DNA of 64,000 nucleotides, from assembly GCA_017303395.1 (NCBI GenBank), contig JAFLBN010000001.1, forward strand, positions 62,001 through 126,000. Direction: 5' to 3'. Source of the stretch: Chitinophagales bacterium (GTDB lineage Bacteria > Bacteroidota > Bacteroidia > Chitinophagales > Chitinophagaceae). The translations under genes were made by a program, and so were the position numbers. The notes beneath the pieces are model-generated. The model was not told where the DNA came from. It searched no databases and worked only from the letters and a program-made list of their open reading frames with translations. Every line of letters begins with the position of its first letter. Within the stretch, counting starts at the first letter, position 1. Shown here piece after piece: positions 58,059 to 64,000 of the stretch.

Positions 58059-58574
58059 CTATGCAGCCGTATGTACCTGCTTGGGCGTTACTTGTTGTTG
58101 TTCTGCCTGGCGTGTTTCGTCTTGTTTCACCTTGTCCCAGTAGCGGATAGGCACTATCAACAAGCCGAAAGATTCACCACCTTCTTTCTGTCTGTGCTTG
58201 TGGTGCATCTTATGCGCCCAGCGCATCACTTTTATGTAGCGGTTGTTGCTTTTGGCAAACCATTTAAAGCGTTGGTGAATAATAACATCGTGCACCAGAA
58301 AATAGCACCAGCCGTATATGAAGATACCCACACCAATAGCTGCCAGCCAATACATCTGATCCATAAAACCATACATAATGCTCAGCCAGCTTGGTATCGC
58401 GAAAATCAAAAAGAAAGCATCGTTTTTCTGAAATGGGTGATAGCCCCCGTCGTGGTGGTCTTCGTGCAGAAACCACAGAAAACCATGCATCACATACTTA
58501 TGGGCAAACCATGCCACAAACTCCATTACGAGGAATGCAGCGGCTACTATCAGTATATAAACTACCCAATTCAT
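58059..58574 (-). CDS. crtZ: Beta-carotene hydroxylase-type fatty acid hydroxylase
   Basis: 171 residues from ATG 58574; the open frame to 58625 runs into the upstream gene. Four TM helices and the non-haem diiron histidine boxes: HxxxxH in 'FAHKYVMHGFLWFLHEDHHDGGY' (with HEDHH) and the later 'HKMHHKHRQ'. Typical CrtZ-type carotenoid 3-hydroxylase. Its ATGA start overlaps the upstream CruF-like stop by 4 bp, indicating translational coupling. Confidence 0.93.
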   Translation of the reverse strand: MNWVVYILIVAAAFLVMEFVAWFAHKYVMHGFLWFLHEDHHDGGYHPFQKNDAFFLIFAIPSWLSIMYGFMDQMYWLAAIGVGIFIYGWCYFLVHDVIIHQRFKWFAKSNNRYIKVMRWAHKMHHKHRQKEGGESFGLLIVPIRYWDKVKQDETRQAEQQQVTPKQVHTAA

Positions 58575-59200
58575 AACACTATTCTCAGCAGGATGAAGAA
58601 TACTAACTGTATCAAAAACAACCACAGGCTGAAATTGTTCGCAGTAATCTTCATTTTATTTGCCAGCAGGGCTATCCGCAGGCTTATCAGAAACCAACAC
58701 AGGTAATTATACAAAGGTATCACACCATTCTGCCACTGCCAGTAGCCCAGCTTTACTGCTACAGGTTCCATCACCCAATCGTATGCAGTAGCTACTGCCG
58801 CAGCTATCAGGCTCTGTTGCAGTGGTTTATCGCTGATTTTGGATGCTACTGCTATAGCACCAATCAATACCACTACCCAATTCATGCCTATCAGCAGCGG
58901 CACACCCGATAGCTTAGGCCCCAATACCGTGCCATAACTATAGTGCCCGAATACCAAACCCGTATGCACACCCGCCGCCTCTGCTACAAAACCTATCAGG
59001 TAGGCAATGGCTGCCCACTTGGCAAATGGCTTTATTTCATTGCTGTAAGACGCCAATAGCAGGCCTGCCATTAGCAATAAGTGAAAAGGAGTAGCACCAC
59101 TTATGAGCTCATTGTGTAGTATACCAATGCCTGTAAAACCAATGATGTGGAATATTACCGCAACCGCTATCAGTATCCGTGTTTTTGTAATGCTGTTCAT
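58571..59200 (-). CDS. cruF: CruF-like carotenoid 1,2-hydratase
   Basis: 209 residues, about seven TM helices, matching the DUF422/CruF carotenoid biosynthesis family ('GFVAEAAGVHTGLVFGHYSYGTVLGPKLSGVPLLIGMNWVVVLIG', 'YDWVMEPVAVKLGYWQW'). CruF adds water to the terminal double bond of a psi end, giving a tertiary hydroxyl. Together with a cyclase and CrtZ it suggests a monocyclic product such as a saproxanthin- or myxol-type carotenoid (inference). One-base overlap with the TPR/glycosyltransferase gene, 4-bp overlap with crtZ. Confidence 0.85.
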   Translation of the reverse strand: MNSITKTRILIAVAVIFHIIGFTGIGILHNELISGATPFHLLLMAGLLLASYSNEIKPFAKWAAIAYLIGFVAEAAGVHTGLVFGHYSYGTVLGPKLSGVPLLIGMNWVVVLIGAIAVASKISDKPLQQSLIAAAVATAYDWVMEPVAVKLGYWQWQNGVIPLYNYLCWFLISLRIALLANKMKITANNFSLWLFLIQLVFFILLRIVL

Positions 59201-61053
59201 CAGTAACTATTACAAAATTTCACCAGTGCTTGTTCAGCTTCTTTATAACCAAGATTGCGTGCTTTGTTCAAATCATGACAAGGCATCTGCCCTGCCAATT
59301 GTTTTGCCATACCTCGCCAGTACCACGCCTCGCCGTTATTGGCATTCTTTTCTATCACCAGGCTGAAGTCGTGTATCGCCGCCTGATTATCATGCAAATT
59401 CATTCTTGCCACGCCTCGTCTTATGTAAAACAACGGGTCGCCATCACCATATTCTATGGCTTTGTTGTAGCTGGCAATGGCAGTTTCGAAATTACCGTTT
59501 TGCTCCAGACAATTACCCATGATGAAATGTGCCCTTGCATTGTGCGGCTCTTCAGCCAGTACTTTCTCCACATCCTGCATAGCCTGCAGCGGATGCCCTG
59601 CCTGTTGGTGCAGCAGTGCGCGGGAGAAGAGTGCTTTCGGATATTCTTTGAGAGCGATGCATTTATCCAATGCCTGCGCAGCCTGTGATAGCTCGCCTTT
59701 GCGCAGGTGCAGCACACCTTTATTATACCATGCTTTGTAGTTGTTGGCATCCAGCACTACGGCTTTGTCTATATACTGCTCTGCGGTGACATAGTCACCC
59801 TCTTTCATATACACGCCACCAAGGCTGCTTTGCGCTACGGCAGAGTTAGGAAATGTCTCCGTTATAGCCTGCCAGAATTGTTTTTCAGATTGCCAGATAT
59901 CATTGCGCTGATAGGTAAGCACTGCAAACACCGCCACCGCAATAGTCATCACTACAAGTGGTGTTATTTCTTTTACCTTCAGCCCCAGCCAGTCGAATGC
60001 ATATTGCACTACAGGCACCCATACACCTATACAAGCTATGTACATATACCTGTCTGCACGCAGCACATCGCCAAACTGTACAAACTGCAATACCAATGCA
60101 ATATTTACGGTGTAGAAAACAATACCACCACACAATACAAACCACTGCCTTTTGTAGGCTACTACTGCTAGTGCTGCTATGCCAATGGCTATCAGCGTAT
60201 ATATCCATTGCAAAGCACCCAATTCAGGATACGGATACAATACCGATAGTTTTACAGGTACTAACAATTGTATGATGTACTGGACATAGGCATAGCCCGC
60301 AAAGCCAATTGTCTGCACAAAGCCGTGTTCAGGATGCTGATTCAGAAACTCACCCGCAGCCTGTGCTTTGATGGCTACTATACCCACTACCAATGCTATC
60401 AGCAGCAGCGGCAGTTTTTCTATCCATACTTTCTTCTGGTTCAGCGGGCGGTGCAGCCAGATGTCTATTGCCAATAGCGATACAGGCAATGCCACAGCCG
60501 TAGCTTTTGATAGCATAGCAGCAATACCTGCCAGTATCACCATCAGTAATGTTGTCTTTTTTTCTTCTCCCAGATAACGGGCATACAACCACATTGCACC
60601 TATAAAGAAAAAGCCCGAAAGCACATTCTTGCGCTCTGCCACCCACGATACGCTTTCTGTTTGCACAGGGTGTATGGCAAAAAGCATCGCCACAAAAAAT
60701 GCCACCCATCTGTTGCCTTGTATATTATTTACAAATGCATACAGCATCAGTGCATTGGCGCAGTGCAGTATTATGTTGGTAATATGATATTGTGCAGGTG
60801 CTGTATTGCCTATCATAAAATCGATGGCGTAGGACACCATCGTCAGTGGATGATAGTTTCCTATATAGAAGGAAGAGAACCATTTGCTTGCATTAGCAAA
60901 GCTGCGTATGTCTGGGTTGTTGGCCACATAATCGGCATCGTCCCAACTGATGAAGCCTGCATTAAAAACATTCAGGTAAGTTAATATCACAGCCGCCACT
61001 AGTATGGTTACCTGCAATACGATTATGTTTTTAGACTGTTGTGCGGCTTTCAT
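59200..61053 (-). CDS. TMTC-like membrane glycosyltransferase-type protein with TPR tail
   Basis: 617 residues. Residues about 1-430 hold about ten TM helices of GT-C type, with an Asp-rich first loop ('FISWDDADYVANNPDIRSF'), as in the DUF1736/TMTC and PMT families; 'WVAERKNVLSGFFF' is another family piece. About 430-610 holds at least five TPR units ('AVAQSSLGGVYMKEGDYVTAEQYIDKAVVLDANNYKAWYNKGVLHLRKGELSQAAQALDKCI'). Likely transfers a sugar to an extracytoplasmic acceptor; the acceptor is unknown, possibly a carotenoid given the neighbours (speculative). Ends one base into cruF. Confidence 0.82.
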   Translation of the reverse strand: MKAAQQSKNIIVLQVTILVAAVILTYLNVFNAGFISWDDADYVANNPDIRSFANASKWFSSFYIGNYHPLTMVSYAIDFMIGNTAPAQYHITNIILHCANALMLYAFVNNIQGNRWVAFFVAMLFAIHPVQTESVSWVAERKNVLSGFFFIGAMWLYARYLGEEKKTTLLMVILAGIAAMLSKATAVALPVSLLAIDIWLHRPLNQKKVWIEKLPLLLIALVVGIVAIKAQAAGEFLNQHPEHGFVQTIGFAGYAYVQYIIQLLVPVKLSVLYPYPELGALQWIYTLIAIGIAALAVVAYKRQWFVLCGGIVFYTVNIALVLQFVQFGDVLRADRYMYIACIGVWVPVVQYAFDWLGLKVKEITPLVVMTIAVAVFAVLTYQRNDIWQSEKQFWQAITETFPNSAVAQSSLGGVYMKEGDYVTAEQYIDKAVVLDANNYKAWYNKGVLHLRKGELSQAAQALDKCIALKEYPKALFSRALLHQQAGHPLQAMQDVEKVLAEEPHNARAHFIMGNCLEQNGNFETAIASYNKAIEYGDGDPLFYIRRGVARMNLHDNQAAIHDFSLVIEKNANNGEAWYWRGMAKQLAGQMPCHDLNKARNLGYKEAEQALVKFCNSY

Positions 61054-61091
61054 CCTTGTTCTATGCTATAAAACTAATCCTTTTCAGGCTA

Positions 61092-61847
61092 TTACCATTG
61101 CCAGTTTACCATACCGTGGATATATCGTTGCATGCTGCCATCGGTCAGTTGCACTACCAGTTGTCCATCGGGGGTTACGCCATTTATCAATGCTTGCCAT
61201 TCGGTTTGCTCGTCGTTAAATGTCTGCATCTGCCCCCTGCGGTATAGGTACTGGTTATAGCGGTGCATCAAATCATCGTCTGCACCATTATAAATATGTT
61301 GCAATATATCCTTCCGCAGGTCGAAGCGCAAGGCTCTGAGGTCAAACCGCTGTCTGTTTTCTATAAACAGGGATGTAGCATAAGGCAGCTCATCGGGCAT
61401 GGTTTCCTGCAACACATTCAGCCCGAAGCCTATAATACTGTATGCCCACCTGCTGCCGCGTATCACATTCTCTATCAGCACCCCACCTGCCTTTTTGTCA
61501 TTAATAATGATATCATTGGGCCATTTGATGCGCACATCGCAGTTTTCACATTTCTTTTGCAATACCTCGGCTATCGCCACCGTAGCTGCTACGTTAAATA
61601 AGAATTGGCGCTCCAAACCATGTACAGGCTCTACTATAATGCTCATCAGCAGGCTTTGCCCCGCACTGTCCTGCCATACCCTGCCGCGCTGGCCCTTGCC
61701 CCGGGTTTGCTCTCTGGCGGTGACAGTCAGCCCCGGCTGTGCCGTATCGGCATCTATCAGGCGCATGGCATAGTTATTGGTACTGTCAATGGTATCAAGT
61801 TCTATAATCGGGGCATCGGTGATATGCTGTAATAAGTGGAGTGCCAA
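61092..61847 (-). CDS. birA: Biotin--[acetyl-CoA-carboxylase] ligase (BirA without HTH)
   Basis: 251 residues with a TTG start at 61847 (no in-frame ATG nearby). Catalytic domain only: 'TARE...TRGKGQRGRVWQDSAGQSLLMSII' (biotin/AMP loop, RGxGRxGRxW-like), 'IKWPNDIIINDKKAGGVLIE' and a C-terminal SH3-like part 'ALINGVTPDGQLVVQLTDGS'. No N-terminal HTH, so not a transcriptional repressor. Attaches biotin to biotin carboxyl carrier protein. Upstream of the TPR gene by 38 bp; probably leads the operon. Confidence 0.95.
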   Translation of the reverse strand: MALHLLQHITDAPIIELDTIDSTNNYAMRLIDADTAQPGLTVTAREQTRGKGQRGRVWQDSAGQSLLMSIIVEPVHGLERQFLFNVAATVAIAEVLQKKCENCDVRIKWPNDIIINDKKAGGVLIENVIRGSRWAYSIIGFGLNVLQETMPDELPYATSLFIENRQRFDLRALRFDLRKDILQHIYNGADDDLMHRYNQYLYRRGQMQTFNDEQTEWQALINGVTPDGQLVVQLTDGSMQRYIHGMVNWQW

Positions 61848-61908
61848 AAAGATTATTTAATTTTGAATGAATTACGGATATTGCCAACAAAAATAGACTT
61901 TTAGCGGT

Positions 61909-62307
61909 TTGGATAAAATTATAAACGCATTACAAGGCAGGAAAAAACCTGCTACTCGCCTCACAAAAAACAGCAAACTTTTCAAAGCTGTCATTAAAGC
62001 CATACAAGAAAAAAAAGGTGAAAATATCGTGTCGCTCGATTTGAGAAAGATTGACGAAGCGGTAGCTGACTTTTTTATTCTTTGCGAAGCACAATCAAAC
62101 ATTCAAATAAACGCTATTGCTGATAGTGTGGATGACATTGTGAGAAAAGAATGTGACGAGCGCCCTTATCACGTTGAAAAAAGCGATTTGTGGACACTGG
62201 TCGATTACGTAAACATTGTGGTACACGTTTTCCAGAAAGACTACCGCAAGTTCTACGACCTGGAAGGCCTGTGGGCAGATGCAGAACAAACAGAACATAA
62301 TAGTTGA
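61909..62307 (+). CDS. rsfS: Ribosome silencing factor RsfS
   Basis: 132 residues beginning with TTG 61909 (an in-frame TAG at 61894 forbids a longer start, and no ATG is available before the core). DUF143/RsfS core about 25-125: 'KLFKAVIKAIQEKKGENIVSLDLRKIDEAVADFFILCEAQSNIQINAIADSVDDIVRKECDERPYHVEKSDLWTLVDYVNIVVHVFQKDYRKFYDLEGLWADA'. Binds L14 and blocks subunit joining during slow growth. Divergent from birA, upstream of ftsH by 43 bp. Confidence 0.95.
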   Translation: MDKIINALQGRKKPATRLTKNSKLFKAVIKAIQEKKGENIVSLDLRKIDEAVADFFILCEAQSNIQINAIADSVDDIVRKECDERPYHVEKSDLWTLVDYVNIVVHVFQKDYRKFYDLEGLWADAEQTEHNS

Positions 62308-62350
62308 TAAAACGTTTTATAACAGGAACAATCTAGATTTTTAAAGAACA

Positions 62351-64000
62351 ATGGAAGAGAATAATAAAAGACCCATACCGGGCGGCGATGGAAAAGGACA
62401 GCGAAAGGGTCCCCGGTTCAATATATATTGGGTTTATGGTATAATGGTAGCCATACTGCTTGGCTTGCAGATATTCGGCAGCAACCTCTCTACAGGTACA
62501 CAGTCTATCGGCTTTCAGGATTTCAAACGCGACTATCTTGACAAAGGCATCGTTGATGAAGTAGTGATAGTAAACAAGAGCGAGGCAGAAGTATTTGTAA
62601 AAGAAGCACCAAGCACCGATAAGAAATCTCCGTTTGCAAGCCGCAACCGCGAACCTAAAGTTCGCTTTACCATAGGCAGCGTAGAGCAGTTTGAAGACAA
62701 CCTGCGCGATGCACAGGCAAGTGTACCTGAAGGACAGCGCGTGCGTGTAAAATACGAAGACCGTGTCAGCTTCCTGAGAGAGATTGGCGGCTTCCTTGTA
62801 CCTGCATTGCTGATGATAGCCGTATGGTTCCTCATCATGCGCAAAATGAGCGGCGGCACTGGCGGCGGCGGTGGTACAGGTGGTATTTTCAACATCGGCA
62901 AATCAAAAGCGCAGTTGTTTGAAAAAGGTACACGTGTCAATATCACGTTCAACGATGTAGCAGGACTGGACGAAGCGAAAGTAGAGGTGATGGAGATTGT
63001 TGACTTCCTGAAGAATCCGAAAAAATATACCGCACTGGGTGGTAAAATACCGAAAGGCGCATTGCTGGTAGGCCCTCCGGGTACGGGTAAAACCCTGCTT
63101 GCAAAAGCAATGGCGGGAGAGGCACAAGTTCCTTTCTTCTCTATGTCAGGTTCCGACTTCGTAGAGCTGTTTGTGGGTGTGGGTGCCAGCCGTGTACGCG
63201 ACCTCTTTAAGCAAGCACGCGAAAAAGCACCCTGTATCGTGTTTATAGACGAGATAGATGCCATAGGCCGTGCACGTGGCAAGAACGTGGTAATGAGCAA
63301 CGACGAGCGCGAAAACACCCTGAACCAATTGCTGGTTGAGATGGATGGTTTCGGTGGCGATAGTGGTATCATCATCCTGGCGGCAACCAACCGTCCTGAT
63401 GTACTGGATACTGCCCTGCTGCGCCCGGGCCGTTTCGACAGGCAGATATCTATTGATATTCCGGATGTAAAAGGCCGTGAGAAAATATTTGAAGTGCACC
63501 TGAAGCCTATCAAGCGTTCTAAAGACCTTGATATACATAAGCTGGCAGTACAAACACCGGGCTTTGCCGGTGCAGACATTGCCAACATCTGTAACGAGGC
63601 CGCACTGATAGCTGCCCGCAAAGGCAAAACTGAAGTAGAGCTGAGCGACTTTAACGACGCCATAGACCGCGTAATTGGTGGCTTGGAGAAGAAAAACAAA
63701 ATCATCTCTCCGGAAGAGAAGAAAGTAATTGCCTACCACGAAGCAGGCCACGCAGTTGCGGGCTGGTTCCTGGAGCATGCGCACCCGCTGGTTAAGGTAA
63801 CCATTGTGCCGCGCGGTGTGGCAGCACTGGGCTATGCACAATACCTGCCAAAGGAAATGTATATACAAAATACAGACCACCTTGCAGATGACATGAGCAT
63901 GAGCCTTGGCGGCCGCGCTGTGGAAGAACTGGTATTTGGTAAAATAAGCACCGGTGCGCTGAGCGATCTGCAGAAGGTAACACGTATGGCATACGCAATG
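62351..64000 (+). CDS. ftsH: ATP-dependent zinc metalloprotease FtsH (C-terminus beyond window)
   Basis: The open frame runs from ATG 62351 to the window end (550 codons). N-terminal TM helix about 26-45 ('[15 protein letters not shown]') and a second near 143-160 ('[18 protein letters not shown]'), with periplasmic domain between. AAA+ ATPase: Walker A GPPGTGKT near 242-249, Walker B '[11 protein letters not shown]', sensor '[10 protein letters not shown]' and Arg finger region 'RPGRFDR'. The protease zinc motif HEAGH is near residue 463-467. Degrades membrane and cytosolic proteins. Gly-rich linker before the ATPase (GGTGGGGGTGG). Confidence 0.97.
   Translation, partial: MEENNKRPIPGGDGKGQRKGPRFNIYWVYGIMVAILLGLQIFGSNLSTGTQSIGFQDFKRDYLDKGIVDEVVIVNKSEAEVFVKEAPSTDKKSPFASRNREPKVRFTIGSVEQFEDNLRDAQASVPEGQRVRVKYEDRVSFLREIGGFLVPALLMIAVWFLIMRKMSGGTGGGGGTGGIFNIGKSKAQLFEKGTRVNITFNDVAGLDEAKVEVMEIVDFLKNPKKYTALGGKIPKGALLVGPPGTGKTLLAKAMAGEAQVPFFSMSGSDFVELFVGVGASRVRDLFKQAREKAPCIVFIDEIDAIGRARGKNVVMSNDERENTLNQLLVEMDGFGGDSGIIILAATNRPDVLDTALLRPGRFDRQISIDIPDVKGREKIFEVHLKPIKRSKDLDIHKLAVQTPGFAGADIANICNEAALIAARKGKTEVELSDFNDAIDRVIGGLEKKNKIISPEEKKVIAYHEAGHAVAGWFLEHAHPLVKVTIVPRGVAALGYAQYLPKEMYIQNTDHLADDMSMSLGGRAVEELVFGKISTGALSDLQKVTRMAYAM

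Noticed and set aside
62533-63705. 390-codon open frame on the minus strand opposite ftsH
   Set aside because: It lies fully antisense to FtsH, which has all AAA+ and protease motifs. The antisense translation is Ser/Arg-rich with no domain, typical of a codon-bias shadow.
1-64000. CRISPR array or cas genes
   Set aside because: No regularly spaced 24-40-bp repeats with unique spacers and no Cas-like proteins were found. The TTAAC arrays have 11-bp period without spacers.

Overview
The window looks like chromosomal DNA from a Bacteroidota bacterium, most likely of the Chitinophagaceae or a close relative. Evidence read directly: a single fused SecDF, a gliding-motility GldC, several secreted proteins ending in type IX secretion (T9SS) sorting domains, no Shine-Dalgarno-like spacing before most starts, and repeated copies of the phylum-specific promoter -7 box TAnnTTTG. 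Genes are moderately GC-rich apart from AT-rich stretches at about 24.7-27.7 kb and 43.3-44.8 kb.

Layout. 0-5 kb: partial M43-type metalloprotease (minus), secDF, MlaE-type permease. 5-7.6 kb: hybrid histidine kinase and a small protein. 7.7-22.8 kb: a surface and secretion neighbourhood with two paralogous secreted beta-rich proteins, T9SS cargo proteins, a sorting-domain-only protein, pyrD and a TerC-type protein, and a pair of unannotated 31-32 residue membrane peptides. 22.9-24.6 kb: fhs. 24.7-27.7 kb: AT-rich accessory segment (two barrel-like proteins and a lipoprotein), followed by repeats. 27.9-44.8 kb: housekeeping, stress and regulatory genes (TMEM175-type channel, fasciclin, cold-shock protein, HxlR/NmrA pair, bestrophin plus universal stress protein, a two-component system, peroxiredoxin, OmpA lipoprotein, CAAX protease, Crp and HxlR regulators, DsbA-like protein, propeller protein), then tRNA-Lys. 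45.2-50.4 kb: M36 metalloprotease with T9SS tail, papain-like hydrolase, lipoproteins. 50.5-57.3 kb: regulator, YtxH/holin operon, AI-2E-type transporter, nadD, feoA-like, ybeY, rluA-type, gldC, yqeY, cvpA, pabA/trpG. 57.3-61.8 kb: a minus-strand carotenoid operon headed by birA. 61.9-64 kb: rsfS and ftsH, which runs off the end.

The most interesting signal is a shared promoter architecture. Four minus-strand transcription units (starts at 8231, 11303, 13182 and 18513) each have a -7 box, then, exactly 39 bp further upstream, the first TTAAC of an array repeating at about 11 bp, with strict TTAAC at 0 and +22. Two units encode paralogous secreted beta-rich proteins. The other two encode the duplicated membrane peptides, which differ mostly at synonymous sites over their conserved part and are followed by a conserved stem-loop. 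Three of the arrays lie between these units and divergent T9SS cargo genes. I read this as a small uncharacterised envelope regulon, possibly controlled by a LytTR-like regulator located elsewhere.

Other notable signals: an orphan structured RNA candidate at about 16.13-16.25 kb; several promoters placed 5-7 nt before the start codon (leaderless mRNAs); three 18-bp-phased palindromes between an hxlR-type gene and its NmrA-family neighbour; and dispersed hairpin repeats.
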